Shown in pieces: positions 24,683 through 33,436 of a stretch of 64,000 bases of DNA (position 1 is its first letter; each line of letters begins with the position of its first letter). The DNA is taken from assembly GCF_000719345.1 (NCBI RefSeq), contig NZ_JOFX01000008.1, positions 109,425-173,424 of the forward strand, written 5' to 3'. A model generated the notes under the pieces. That model saw only the letters and a list, made by a program, of their open reading frames with translations, made no database searches and was not told the DNA's origin. The position numbers were made by a program, and so were the translations under genes. This DNA comes from Streptomyces sp. NRRL F-2664. Lineage in GTDB: Bacteria > Actinomycetota > Actinomycetes > Streptomycetales > Streptomycetaceae.

Positions 24683-24967
24683 CTAACGCGGTTCCTGGGC
24701 GGCGAGGCGGCAGGCGCCGTGGGCCGCGCCACCGGGGACGCCGGCCCCGGTGAGGCCGCTCACGCAGCCCTGGAGGTCGCCGACCACGCCGAGGCGGCAC
24801 GCCGCCGTGACGGCGTCGGTGGTGGCCGTACCGGCCTGGGCGGCCGTCTGCGTACAGGCGGGGATGTCCGCCGACGCGGCCGGGGCGGTGGCGACGCCGC
24901 CTGCGAGGGCGAGGGCGAGAGCGAAGCCGGTGAGGATCCCGCCACCGATTCGGACGGACCTTCCCAT
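24683..24967 (-). CDS. Small secreted four-cysteine protein
   Basis: ATG at 24967 starts 94 residues with a signal peptide (MGRSVRIGGGILTGFALALALAGG, cleavage near ASA-DIP). The mature ~60 residues contain four cysteines (PACTQ, AACRL, GCVSG, GACRL), probably two disulphides, and no known domain. I do not recognise a family. It could be a surface or signalling peptide, or an inhibitor. The region between it and the next gene carries the CTTGCAG repeats of the inhibitor promoter. Confidence 0.65.
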   Translation of the reverse strand: MGRSVRIGGGILTGFALALALAGGVATAPAASADIPACTQTAAQAGTATTDAVTAACRLGVVGDLQGCVSGLTGAGVPGGAAHGACRLAAQEPR

Positions 24968-25290
24968 GGCGTACACCTCACCCGCGGTCGATTCCGAGCC
25001 CTTTCCCACCGTACGGCGGCCCGCCCCACCCGACACCCCGGCCGACCGGGCCGGCGCCGTTCCCCGGAGGGTCGGCTCAGGTCCGGGGGCGATCTCTTCG
25101 AGATCGTCGTGGGTGCCGGACAGACCGGCGATGACCGCGCCGCGCCCGAGGCGGACTCCCGGCACCCTCATGGTCTGGCTGCCGAACCACACGTCGTGCG
25201 CATGCCGCTCCCGCGGCCCGCCTTCTTTCAAGCGGTGAATTTCCTCTGAGCCGGCCTGGAGCACGCACGTCCGGATCTTGGCTGAAAATT

Positions 25291-25307
25291 CTTGCAGAAA
25301 CTTGCAG
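25291..25307. promoter_or_regulatory. CTTGCAG direct repeat upstream of the amylase-inhibitor gene
   Basis: CTTGCAG occurs at 25291-25297 and again at 25301-25307, ten bases apart (one helix turn), preceded by AAAATT. Streptomyces amylase and maltose promoters carry CTTGCAG-type repeats bound by the LacI-family repressor MalR/Reg1; this is from memory of the family, not from a search. Its place 25-40 bp before the tendamistat-like gene fits starch/maltose control. The 360 bp from 24968 to 25329 hold nothing else that I can identify. Confidence 0.6.
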
Positions 25308-25329
25308 AGCTCTTCCTCCGCACTCGAAG

Positions 25330-25677
25330 ATGCGGCCCATGCCCCACCACATGACACGCAGATCGCGTCCCCTCGCCCTCGCCGCCACGACCGCGGCGGC
25401 CCTCCTGCTGCCCCTGAGCGCCGCCCTTCCCGCTGCGGCAGCCACCGGATCGCCGGCTCCGGAGTGCGTGCACTACGTCCAGAGCTGGCGCTACACCGAC
25501 GTCCACAACGGCTGCGGCGACACCGTCTCCGTCACGGTCGAGTACACGAACGGCCAGTGGGCCCCGTGCCGCGTCATCGAGCCCGGCGGCCGGGCGACCT
25601 TCTCCGGCTACGGCACGAGCGGCAACTACGCCACGGGGCTGCGGACGTGCGACCCCGCCGCCACCGGCCACGCCTGA
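25330..25677 (+). CDS. Secreted alpha-amylase inhibitor of the tendamistat family
   Basis: ATGs at 25330, 25339 and 25351 are possible starts; MTRRSRPLAL at 25351 is the most usual signal-peptide beginning, and cleavage is expected near AAAATGS. The mature part keeps all tendamistat landmarks: SWRY with the inhibitory Trp-Arg-Tyr triad, four cysteines with the first pair 16 residues apart (ECVHYV...NGCG), and a single beta-sandwich ending LRTCDP. The family blocks mammalian and insect alpha-amylases by inserting the WRY turn in the active site. It sits upstream of a CBM2-GH18 gene on the same strand, with its own putative MalR-type operator. Confidence 0.9.
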   Translation: MRPMPHHMTRRSRPLALAATTAAALLLPLSAALPAAAATGSPAPECVHYVQSWRYTDVHNGCGDTVSVTVEYTNGQWAPCRVIEPGGRATFSGYGTSGNYATGLRTCDPAATGHA

Positions 25678-25787
25678 TCCCGATCCCGCCGGGACCGCAG
25701 CACTTCCGGCCCTCGTGCCCCGGCCGCGGGCCCGCTACCTGATCCCCCGCTTGTCCCTGCCTTAAGCGGAACCTAAGACTCATCGCG

Positions 25788-25825
25788 GCCGCCCCGAAGC
25801 GAACGATTGTCCGTTTCGGGGCGGC
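25788..25825 (+). other. Hairpin in the leader between inhibitor and GH18 genes
   Basis: GCCGCCCCGAA (25788-25798) pairs perfectly with TTCGGGGCGGC (25815-25825), loop of 16. It is 110 bp after the inhibitor stop and 50 bp before the GH18 start, so it may be a terminator, a leader structure, or an operator with an 11-bp inverted repeat. No T-run follows. Confidence 0.5.
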
Positions 25826-25876
25826 TAGCGTGCTGCCGCAACCCCAACTCCCCAGTAACACAAAGGCAGGCACGTG

Positions 25877-27358
25877 ATGGGCAGCACAGTCGGGCACCGG
25901 CGCAGGACGAGTCGTACGGCGAAGGTCACGGGCGCGATCGTGGCGGCGGCGGTGATCGGCGGTGCCGCCCTCGCGCTCACCGGGACCGCGCAGGCCGGAG
26001 CCGTCGGCGCCGTCTACACGAAGTCCAGCTCCTGGCAGGGCGGTTACACCGGTCAGTACGTCATCACCAACAGCACCGGCCAGGCCCGGTCGGGCTGGAC
26101 GCTGGAGTTCGACCTGCCGGCGGGTACGAACATCGACTCGCTGTGGAACGGCACCCACACCGTCTCCGGCCGGCGCGTGACCGTGAAGCCCGCCGGCTGG
26201 AACGCGCAGTTGGCGGCCGGAGCCTCCGTCACCGTGGGCTTCGTCGCGAGTGGTTCCGGTGCGCCCGGCGACCCCACGGGCTGCCGCATCGACGGCGTGA
26301 AGTGCTCCGTGGACCAGGGCGCGACGGCCGGGCCGAGCGGACGCCCCACCGTCCGCCCCACCGCCACCGCGGCGCCCACCACCGCCCCGACGGCGTCGGC
26401 CACTTCCCCCGCGCCGACCCGGACCGCCGCGCCCTCCCCCACGGCGACCGCCCCGGCCCCCACGGGCGGCGCACGCTTCGCCCCGTACGTGGACACCTCG
26501 CTGTACCCCGCCTACGACCTGCTCGACACCGCGGCGCAGACCGGCGTGAAGGAGTTCCACCTCGCCTTCATCACCTCGGGCGGGGGCTGCGCCCCGCTGT
26601 GGGGAGGCGTCACGGACCTCGCGAACGACAGGGTGGCCGCGCAGATCGGAGCCCTGCGCGCCAAGGGCGGCGACGTCCGCGTGTCCTTCGGCGGGGCCGC
26701 CGGCCACGAACTGGCCCTGAACTGCGCCACCGCGGACGACCTGGCCAACGCCTACGGGAAGGTGATCGACCACTACCGGCTCACCAAGGTCGACTTCGAC
26801 ATCGAGGGCGCGGCGCTGCCCGACACCGCCGCCAACACCCGCCGGGCGCAGGCCATCGCCAAGCTCCAGAAGTCCCACCCCGGCCTGGACGTCGCCTTCA
26901 CCCTGCCCGTGATGCCCGAGGGCTTGACCCAGCCGGGCGTGGCCCTCCTGGCCGACGCCCGGAAGAACGGGGTCCGCGTCGACGCCGTCAACATCATGGC
27001 GATGGACTACGGTCCGGCGTACAGCGGGGACATGGGGCAGTACGCGATCCAGGCCGCGACGGCCACGCAGGCCCAGATCAAGGGCGTGCTCGGGCTGTCC
27101 GACGCCGCGGCGTGGAAGGCCGTGGCCGTCACGCCGATGATCGGGGTCAACGACGTGGTCAGTGAGGTCTTCACCGTCGCGGACGCCACGCAGCTCGTGG
27201 AGTTCGCGGCGGCCAAGGGCATCGGCAGGCTGGCGATGTGGTCCTCGACGCGCGACAAGCAGTGCGCGGCGGGTGCCGTCAACCGTGCGGACGCCACGTG
27301 CAGTTCGATCCTCCAGCAGCCGCTGGCCTTCACCAGGGCATTCGCCGCCCTCAAGTAG
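25877..27358 (+). CDS. Secreted CBM2 plus GH18 chitinase-like protein
   Basis: ATG at 25877 (a GTG just before it is an alternative) with AAAGGCAGG upstream. 493 residues: signal peptide ending near AQAGAVGA; CBM2-type module at about 43-150 with SSWQGGYTGQYVITNSTGQARSGWTLEFDLP; a Thr/Pro/Ala linker (~155-200); then a GH18 barrel. The catalytic signature is VDFDIEG near residue 300, with the Glu as acid. FVDTSLYPAY-like start and SFGGAAG, NIMAMDYG are typical. These enzymes cut chitin or act as endo-N-acetylglucosaminidase-like plant-defence analogues. Its position after the amylase inhibitor may be chance. Confidence 0.88.
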   Translation: MGSTVGHRRRTSRTAKVTGAIVAAAVIGGAALALTGTAQAGAVGAVYTKSSSWQGGYTGQYVITNSTGQARSGWTLEFDLPAGTNIDSLWNGTHTVSGRRVTVKPAGWNAQLAAGASVTVGFVASGSGAPGDPTGCRIDGVKCSVDQGATAGPSGRPTVRPTATAAPTTAPTASATSPAPTRTAAPSPTATAPAPTGGARFAPYVDTSLYPAYDLLDTAAQTGVKEFHLAFITSGGGCAPLWGGVTDLANDRVAAQIGALRAKGGDVRVSFGGAAGHELALNCATADDLANAYGKVIDHYRLTKVDFDIEGAALPDTAANTRRAQAIAKLQKSHPGLDVAFTLPVMPEGLTQPGVALLADARKNGVRVDAVNIMAMDYGPAYSGDMGQYAIQAATATQAQIKGVLGLSDAAAWKAVAVTPMIGVNDVVSEVFTVADATQLVEFAAAKGIGRLAMWSSTRDKQCAAGAVNRADATCSSILQQPLAFTRAFAALK

Positions 27359-27375
27359 CCACCGCCCGGACCGAT

Positions 27376-27409
27376 TCGGGCCCGGCGCCCCTGTCGGGTC
27401 CGGGCCCGA
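27376..27409. terminator. Hairpin terminator between GH18 and a convergent gene
   Basis: TCGGGCCCGG (27376-27385) pairs with CCGGGCCCGA (27400-27409), perfect over 10 bp, loop of 14. It lies between the stops at 27358 and 27423. Confidence 0.75.
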
Positions 27410-27422
27410 GATCGCGATCGGC

Positions 27423-28070
27423 TCAGGCCAGGATGCCCGCTCGGGCGGCGATGTCGAGGGCCGCGTCCAGGCGCGGAGCGGTGCCGCCGTCGGAACCGGG
27501 GGCCGTCAGCAGGGCCGTCACCGCGTCGGCGTCGGCCTTGCCGTCCCGGGCCAGGGCCGCGAACCGGTCCACGGCCTCGGTGAGGGCGCGTTCCTGCACG
27601 TACGGGGCGTCGAAGGAGGCAGCCGTGAGCCCCAGGAACTCCTCGTGCGAGCCGACCCAGGGCGCGGCTCCCTCCAGCCCGTCCTCGCGCAGCTCCTCCG
27701 GGTACGGGATGCGGTGCCAGGCACCGTCCTCCCACCAGTAGACGAAGCCGAACAGGTTGCCGTCCGCGTCGTCCCGCAGGAGGTCCCAGGGCAGCCAGTC
27801 GGGTCCGCCGGCGAGGAAGTCGATCTGCTCGCCGCCGATGTGGGTGTGGCTGCCGTCGGGGTCCTGGCCGCAGAACACAGCTCGTCCCCCCTCGAACACG
27901 GTCAGGCGCCACCAGCCGCCGGCGCCGGTGGAGTGGCACCACAGACCATCTTCGTCGAGGGCGAACTCCGTACCGCGGGCGAAGGCCGTGTCCACCATCG
28001 CCATGATGGCGGCTCTGGCCCACAACTGCGACGGGTGGTCGAGGTCTTCGGGCCGGCTCGGCGTGTGCAT
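27423..28070 (-). CDS. Conserved hypothetical protein
   Basis: 215 residues from ATG 28070. Rich in Trp, Asp and Glu in a SMI1/KNR4-like style (LWCHSTGAGGWWRLTVFEGGRAVFCGQDPDGSHTHIGG, DFLAGGPDWLPWDLLRDDADGNLFGFVYWWEDGAWHRI) but I cannot assign it to that family with certainty. No signal or membrane segment. It could be an immunity-like or general cytosolic protein. Confidence 0.65.
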   Translation of the reverse strand: MHTPSRPEDLDHPSQLWARAAIMAMVDTAFARGTEFALDEDGLWCHSTGAGGWWRLTVFEGGRAVFCGQDPDGSHTHIGGEQIDFLAGGPDWLPWDLLRDDADGNLFGFVYWWEDGAWHRIPYPEELREDGLEGAAPWVGSHEEFLGLTAASFDAPYVQERALTEAVDRFAALARDGKADADAVTALLTAPGSDGGTAPRLDAALDIAARAGILA

Positions 28071-28231
28071 GGCGGGGTCTCCTTCCAGGTCCCGGCCCAG
28101 CCTCGCACGCCGCCGCACCGATGCCCCCACCCGGGTCCGCAGCGGGCGCCCGGTCGGGCCGGCCGGCCGGGAGAGGCGTGGAGTCCGGCCCGGTCGGGGC
28201 TCCGACCGGGCCGGGCTCGGCGCTACGCCGG

Positions 28232-28471
28232 TCAGGCGTTGACGCAGGTGTTGCCGGCGGCCGGGTTGAGCGCGCCGATCACGTTGATGCTGTTCCCGCA
28301 GACGTTGATCGGAATGTGGATCGGGATCTGGACGACGTTGCCGGAGAGGACACCCGGCGAGCCGACCGCGATTCCCTCGGCGACGGAGTCCGCCGAGGCA
28401 GAGGACGCACCGCCGATGACTGCCAGGCCCAGCACCAGAGCGAGGCCCGCACTCTTCCAAACACGCGACAC
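28232..28471 (-). CDS. Short chaplin
   Basis: GTG at 28471 has AAGGAG seven bases upstream, which decides the start. The 79-residue product is a signal peptide (cleaved near ASADS) plus a single chaplin domain: VAEGIAVGSPGVLSGNVVQIPIHIPINVCGNSINVIGALNPAAGNTCVNA. The two cysteines (in INVCGNS and GNTCVN) form the disulphide typical of short chaplins. These hydrophobic amyloid-forming proteins coat aerial hyphae and spores and lower surface tension. Their presence places the host among sporulating actinomycetes. Chaplin genes are usually dispersed singly, as here. Confidence 0.95.
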   Translation of the reverse strand: MSRVWKSAGLALVLGLAVIGGASSASADSVAEGIAVGSPGVLSGNVVQIPIHIPINVCGNSINVIGALNPAAGNTCVNA

Positions 28472-28842
28472 GAGGAATCTCCTTGTCGTGCAGGGCGGTG
28501 CCGGAGCACCGCACGGCCCCGAGGGGGGCCGCCCCTCCTTCTTCGGCAGCCGACCGCCGTGGGCCGAAGCCGGAAGGCCCCCGTTCCCTCGAAGAGGTGC
28601 CCCCGGGCCTCCGTTCGGTCGTACGGCACCGGCGCCGGTTCGAGGCCCTGTTCGAGCAACTTCCGCGGTGGGCAGGGCTGCTCGGACCCGGTACGGCGCA
28701 TCGGCGGAGGCGGGGAGGTCCTCGCGGTCCACAGCGCCGGCCCGGGCGTCATCGGCCGCGGGAAGGAAGGCCGCCCGCGCGGCGGCACCCGGTCCGGCGC
28801 GGGGCCGGACCGGGTGCTCGTGTGCCTGTGCGCCGCGTCCGG
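28472..28842. other. Chaplin promoter region and terminator of the upstream gene
   Basis: 371 bp with no gene. Near its right end GCACCCGGTCCGG (28785-28797) pairs with CCGGACCGGGTGC (28805-28817), a perfect 13-bp hairpin with a seven-base loop, 25 bp past the stop of the DUF7144-like gene (28843); it is that gene's terminator. The remaining DNA presumably holds the chaplin promoter; no clear operator is visible. Confidence 0.65.
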
Positions 28843-29301
28843 TCAGGCGGGCTTGTGCGTCCAACTGGTACACAGGGCCCAGATGATGAACACGTCGATG
28901 GCGATGATGATGATCGACCACCAGGGCTGGTACGGCAGCCACAGGAAGTTGACGATGATGCTGAGGCCGGCGAGCGCGATGCCCGCGCCCCTGGCCACGT
29001 TGGAGCCGAGGAAGAGACCCACCCCGGTCAGGACGACGACGAGTCCGACGATGAGGTGGATCCAGCCCCATGCCGTCAGGTCGAACTCGAAGACGTAGTT
29101 GCCGAGGCGTGCGTACACGTCGTCCTCGGCGATGGCGGCGATGCCCTGGAAGATCGCCAGGCATCCTGTCACGACGAGGAGGACCGCGGCGAAGAACGTG
29201 CCGACCGCTCCTCCGGTTCCGTCGTCACCGCTGGACAGCGGTGTGGTGCCCGGCGCGGGGCCGGTGTTCCAAGCTCCCCCGGTCGGTGTCGACTGGCCCA
29301 T
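28843..29301 (-). CDS. DUF7144-type membrane protein
   Basis: ATG at 29301 (MGQSTPTGGAWN). 152 residues with a disordered Gly/Pro/Thr start, then four membrane helices. Helix 1 is VGTFFAAVLLVVTGCLAIFQGIAAIAEDDVYARL, followed by LTAWGWIHLIVGLVVVLTGVGLFLG, ALAGLSIIVNFLWLPYQPWWSIIIIAIDVFIIWAL. This is a frequent small actinobacterial family of unknown function, often near stress genes. Confidence 0.8.
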   Translation of the reverse strand: MGQSTPTGGAWNTGPAPGTTPLSSGDDGTGGAVGTFFAAVLLVVTGCLAIFQGIAAIAEDDVYARLGNYVFEFDLTAWGWIHLIVGLVVVLTGVGLFLGSNVARGAGIALAGLSIIVNFLWLPYQPWWSIIIIAIDVFIIWALCTSWTHKPA

Positions 29302-29424
29302 CGAACTCACCTCACAATTGGCGGTACCGCGCCGGACACTCATCACAGTGTCGTCCGGCCCTCGGCTTCTCGTGATCACCCGAAGCGGGTGGTCCTCCCT
29401 TCCGGGTCGTGTGGCGGGACGGCG

Positions 29425-29622
29425 TCAGGCGGGTACCTGGCGCATTTCGAGCACCCGCAGGCCCAGGGACTGGAAGCGTGTGAGAAGCCCGTACAGGTGT
29501 GCCTCGTCCGCCACGACGCCGAGCAGGAGCGTCTGCTCCCGGACGGGGATCCGGTCGAGCTCGGGGAAGCTCGCGGCGAGTGTGTCCGGTACGACGCCCG
29601 AGATGCGGAACTCGTAGCGCAT
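29425..29622 (-). CDS. Small conserved hypothetical protein
   Basis: 65 residues from ATG 29622, MRYEFRISGVVPDTLAASFPEL, then VREQTLLLGVVADEAHLYGLLTRFQSLGLRVLEMRQVP. It has a ferredoxin-like/ACT-like alpha-beta pattern and strong codon bias; it looks like a real gene, and relatives occur in Streptomyces next to membrane or oxidoreductase genes. Function unknown. It lies 115 bp downstream of the LuxR regulator gene. Confidence 0.6.
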   Translation of the reverse strand: MRYEFRISGVVPDTLAASFPELDRIPVREQTLLLGVVADEAHLYGLLTRFQSLGLRVLEMRQVPA

Positions 29623-29738
29623 AGCGCACTCACTTCTCTCCGACGGAAAGACTTCAGGTGCTGTGCCGTGCCATCGTCGCCCGTACCCCGCCGCCCGGCA
29701 TCGCCCGGTGCGGGCGAGACGGCCGCCGGCCGTGTGCG

Positions 29739-32495
29739 TCAGAGCAGCCCGAGGTCCTCGGCCCGGTGGACGGCGTCGCTGCGCCGGGTGACGCCGAGCT
29801 TGCGGTAGATGCTCTTCAGATGGGTCTTGACCGTGTTGGCGGACACGTACAGCTCGGCCGCGATCTCGTCGGTGGACAGCATCCGCGCGGCGTGGCGCAG
29901 CACCTCGGTCTCCCGGACGCTGAGCGCCTCCACCACGGGCGGCGCCCCGTCGGCGGCGCGGCCGGGCCGGTGGTGGCGGACGGGGCGGCCGCGGCCCGGC
30001 GACGGCCGCGGGCCCTCCCGCAGCAGGCGGCGGTCCGGGGGCCCGCTGCGGGTGGGGGGCCGGCGCAGTCCGTCCGGCTGGCGGAGCTCTTCGGGCCGGC
30101 GCAGTTCCTGCGGCCGGAGGAGCTCCTCCGTCCCGGCGCCGGCCTGCAGCGCGGCTCCCGCCGGCCCGGGCCCGGCCGTGCCGGGACCGTGCTGCGCCGC
30201 GGCGATCGCGGCCCGCAGGTGGCGGGCGGCCTGCTGGGCCGGCGGCGCGAGGCGGTCCTCGGCGGGCAGGGCCGCCAGCTCCCGCGCGGCGGGGCCGGTA
30301 CGGCCGGCCGCCAGGAGGGCGCGGGCGCGGGCCAGCGCGTGCTCGGGCCGCCCGCGGGGCACGGCGTCGAGCGCCCGGAGGGCCGCTGCGGCGTCACCGC
30401 ACGCCAGGTGCGCGGCCGACTCGGCCACGGCCAGCTCGTCCACGGCCCAGGCGGACGCGGGCGCGGCCGTGGCGGCCGGGCGCAGGCGGGCGAGTACGGC
30501 GAGCGCCGCCCGTCCGTCGCCCTCGTGGGCCGCGATGCGGGTGCCGATGACCGCTGCGTGGAGTGCCGCCACCGGTTCGGGGCGGGAGCCGGCGGCGGCG
30601 GTCGCCTGCTGCATGTGGGAACGCGCAGCCGGTAGGTCGCCGTGCTCGACGGCGACGCCCGCCAGCGCGAGGTGGGCGGCGCCGGACCGCCGCTCGGGCG
30701 GGAGGGCCGACCGTTCCGCCACCGCGAGGGACGCGCGGGCGTGGTCGGCGGCCTCCCGGAAGCGGCCCTGCACCAGCTCGACGAGGGCGAGCGAGCCGAG
30801 CGCGTCGCTGAGCGGATGCTGCGTCGCCGGATCGGCTGCCCGAACGGTGGTGCCATCGGTCTCCGGCATGGTGGACCGGTCCGCCGGCGGCCCGGCGTCG
30901 CACGCCTCGACGGCGGCCCTCAGGACGTGCTCCGCCGCGTCGAGCCGTCCGGCACCGAGACGCACCACGCCGAGGGCCCCCAGCAGCAGGGCACGGATCT
31001 CGGGGTGCGCGGCCACGCGCCGCGCCGGCAGCTCGCCGAGCAGGCGCTCGGCGTCGGCCGCCGCCCGCTCGGTGGCCGCCGCGTCGCCGGTCGTGCGTCC
31101 TGCCAGCACCCCCAGGAAGGCCCTGCTGAGCCGGGCGGCCCCACCGGATCCGGCGCTCAGCCGGGAGTCGGCGTGCCGCACCGCGTCCTCGTACCCGGGC
31201 AGGTCCTCTGCGACGAGGCGGGCGGCCGCGCCGACCAGGGCGGGTGCCACGCCCGGCGCATCCGCGGGGAGGGGTGCGAAGGCCCGGTTCAGCTGCTCCG
31301 CCTCCAGGCCGGTGAACAGCCGGCCGATCGCGAGGCCGTCGACGAGTTGTTCCGCCGCGAACGGCCAGTCGCCGGCCTCGGCCGCCTGGACCACGGCCTC
31401 CGTGAGCCGGCCGGTCGCCGCGAGCCAGCGTGCCGCACGGCCGTGCAGCTGCTGCTCCAGACCCGGGTGGCGCTGCCGCAGGTGTGCGCGTAGGACCTCG
31501 GCGAACAGGGGGTGGAGCCGGTACCAGGCCGACGCGTCGACCTGTTCCAGGAAGGCGTTGTCGCGGGCCAGCCCGGCCAGGGTCCGGGCGGCGTCGTCGC
31601 GGCCGGTGAGCGCGTCCGCCAGGTCGGGGTGGACCCGGTCGGTGATGCTGACGCGCAGCAGCAGGTCCTGTGTGTCGGGCGGCTGCGCGTCGAGCACCTC
31701 TTTGAGCAGGTAGTCGGCGATGGTGGTGCGGTCTGCCGCGAACTGGCGCACGAATGCTTCCGGATCGGGGCTGCGCTGCATGGCGAGGGCGCACAGCCGC
31801 ACCCCGGCGGCCCATCCCTCGGTGCGCTGCATCAGCAGCCGGACGCCGTCCTGCGACAGGTCCAGCCGGTGTTCGCCCAGCAGGGCCTCGGCGTCCGCGT
31901 GGGTGAACCTGAGGTCGGCGTGCCGGATCTCGGCGATCTCGCCGGCCGCCCGGTAGCGGTGCAGCGGGAGGAGGGAGTCGGTCCGGCTGGTGAGGACGAT
32001 GCGCAGACCTCCGGCGGCGTGCCGGAGTACGAAGTCCAGCCCCTCGGTCATGGCGGGCGGCTGGGCCGTGTCGAACTGGTCGAGGACGAGGACCACGGGC
32101 TGCACGGCATCGGCCAGGGCCGCCGCCAGGCGTACCAGGAAGGACTGGGTCACCCCTTCGGCGCGGGTGGGCCCGCCCACGGTGGCGGGCAGCTCGACGC
32201 CGCCCCGGTGCAGGGCTTCCAGCACGTACGCCCAGAAGACGCCGGGGGCGTCGTCGGGTTCGACGGTCAGCCACACGGGGGGCCGCGGGGCGCGGGCGCC
32301 GGCCGCCGCCCAGTGGGCGGTGAGCACCGTCTTGCCGGAGCCGGCGGGGCCGTTGATGAGGGTGAGGGGGCCCTGCACCCCGGCGGTCAGGCGTGCGAGC
32401 AGTTCGGGCCGGTGGACGAGCGTCTTCGGCACGGCCGGTGCGGTGAAGCGGGCCGTGAGCATCGGATCGCACTGCGGTCGGGCCACAGGCTCCAC
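29739..32495 (-). CDS. MalT-type LuxR-family ATPase regulator
   Basis: 918 residues from GTG 32495 (ATG 32462 possible). The N-terminus has a STAND/MalT-type NTPase: P-loop NGPAGSGKT at 48-56, the Walker B type segment VVLVLDQFDTAQPP and LRIVLTSRTD. A long helical superhelix (TPR-like) follows to about 830, then a Pro/Arg-rich linker and the LuxR helix-turn-helix at the end: LSVRETEVLRHAARMLSTDEIAAELYVSANTVKTHLKSIYRKLGV. Such regulators (LAL/MalT) activate transcription after effector and ATP binding. The start is eight bases after the YihY gene stop, so they form an operon; a regulator governing envelope functions is conceivable. Confidence 0.9.
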   Translation of the reverse strand: MEPVARPQCDPMLTARFTAPAVPKTLVHRPELLARLTAGVQGPLTLINGPAGSGKTVLTAHWAAAGARAPRPPVWLTVEPDDAPGVFWAYVLEALHRGGVELPATVGGPTRAEGVTQSFLVRLAAALADAVQPVVLVLDQFDTAQPPAMTEGLDFVLRHAAGGLRIVLTSRTDSLLPLHRYRAAGEIAEIRHADLRFTHADAEALLGEHRLDLSQDGVRLLMQRTEGWAAGVRLCALAMQRSPDPEAFVRQFAADRTTIADYLLKEVLDAQPPDTQDLLLRVSITDRVHPDLADALTGRDDAARTLAGLARDNAFLEQVDASAWYRLHPLFAEVLRAHLRQRHPGLEQQLHGRAARWLAATGRLTEAVVQAAEAGDWPFAAEQLVDGLAIGRLFTGLEAEQLNRAFAPLPADAPGVAPALVGAAARLVAEDLPGYEDAVRHADSRLSAGSGGAARLSRAFLGVLAGRTTGDAAATERAAADAERLLGELPARRVAAHPEIRALLLGALGVVRLGAGRLDAAEHVLRAAVEACDAGPPADRSTMPETDGTTVRAADPATQHPLSDALGSLALVELVQGRFREAADHARASLAVAERSALPPERRSGAAHLALAGVAVEHGDLPAARSHMQQATAAAGSRPEPVAALHAAVIGTRIAAHEGDGRAALAVLARLRPAATAAPASAWAVDELAVAESAAHLACGDAAAALRALDAVPRGRPEHALARARALLAAGRTGPAARELAALPAEDRLAPPAQQAARHLRAAIAAAQHGPGTAGPGPAGAALQAGAGTEELLRPQELRRPEELRQPDGLRRPPTRSGPPDRRLLREGPRPSPGRGRPVRHHRPGRAADGAPPVVEALSVRETEVLRHAARMLSTDEIAAELYVSANTVKTHLKSIYRKLGVTRRSDAVHRAEDLGLL

Positions 32496-32503
32496 TCAAG
32501 CCG

Positions 32504-33436
32504 TCATCGGGGGTGATCACCACTCGGGTCACCCGGTCCGGGTGAGGCGCGGGTCGGCTGCGGCGCGGCGGGCTCGGCGAGGAGCATCTGCGGCGGGTCG
32601 TCGGGGGTGCCCAGGCGGCGGGCGGTCCAGGGCTCGTGGGCCAGGATGTAGCCCAGGGCGATGCCCATGGTGACGACGACGAAGAACATGATCAGCCAGG
32701 ACAGGACGACGAAGACCAGCCCGAGGCTGCCGAACTGCTGGAGGCTGTGGTTCATGGCGCGGGGCACGTAGAACCGGGAGCCGAAGCTGACCAGGCTCGC
32801 CCCGACCGCGACCAGGACGGCGCCGGGCAGCAGGGGCAGCCACGCCACGCGGCCGCCGAGCAGGAGGTGCTGGGTCCACCACCACAGCAGGGTTCCGCTG
32901 ATCAGGGAGACGACCGCACCGAGGGCGCGGCCGATACCGAAGGCCTCCTGCAGCGGCCCCTGGAACAACAGGGCGGCCAGCCAGACGAGCAGCCAGGCCA
33001 CCCAGCGCCAGGCCGCGAGCCGGGCCCCGGCCTTCGGCAGGTGCCAGGACCGCTCGCAGGTCCGCTGGAGGGCGCGGCTGCAGGCGGTGGCGGACAGCAG
33101 GGTCACGACGACCCCGACCACGCCGGTGCTGGTGACGGCCGCGGTGTCGGTGGCTTCGTAGACCGCGCGGACCTGGTCCAGGGCCGGGCCCGTCAGGCCC
33201 AGGGTGGCGGTGAGGGTGGAGATGAGCTGCGTGCGCAGCCACTCGGGGGCGAGGGCTCCGACGACGAAGACGGCGGGGATCGCGCCGAGGAAGGCCTGTG
33301 CGGCCAGCCGGGTCGCGCAGTCCAGGATGTTGACGCGTGCGAACTGTTCGAGGACCCGGCCCAGCAACGGCGTGTACTTGCGCATCCAGCCCGGCACGGT
33401 GAAGCGGGGCGGCTTGTCGCGCGGTCCGGACGACAC
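32504..33436 (-). CDS. YihY/BrkB-type membrane protein
   Basis: GTG at 33436 has AAGGAG at 33446-33451; ATG at 33487 lacks such a site. The 310-residue product has six membrane helices with the YhjD/YihY pattern: ILDCATRLAAQAFLGAIPAVFVVGALAP, LLSATACSRALQRTCERSWHLPK, and FGSRFYVPRAMNHSLQQFGSLGLVFVVLSWLIMFFVVVTMGIALGYILA. The old name ribonuclease BN is wrong for this family; it is a membrane protein family of unclear (possibly lipid-transport) role. It is first in a unit with the LuxR regulator. Confidence 0.85.
   Translation of the reverse strand: MSSGPRDKPPRFTVPGWMRKYTPLLGRVLEQFARVNILDCATRLAAQAFLGAIPAVFVVGALAPEWLRTQLISTLTATLGLTGPALDQVRAVYEATDTAAVTSTGVVGVVVTLLSATACSRALQRTCERSWHLPKAGARLAAWRWVAWLLVWLAALLFQGPLQEAFGIGRALGAVVSLISGTLLWWWTQHLLLGGRVAWLPLLPGAVLVAVGASLVSFGSRFYVPRAMNHSLQQFGSLGLVFVVLSWLIMFFVVVTMGIALGYILAHEPWTARRLGTPDDPPQMLLAEPAAPQPTRASPGPGDPSGDHPR

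Noticed and set aside
28630..28660. GGTTCGAGG-type sequence as part of a tRNA
   Set aside because: No cloverleaf, acceptor stem or anticodon arm can be formed around it.
32504..33436. Ribonuclease BN annotation for the YihY-like protein
   Set aside because: The old name was assigned by mistake to this membrane family; true RNase BN/Z is a soluble metallo-beta-lactamase-fold protein.
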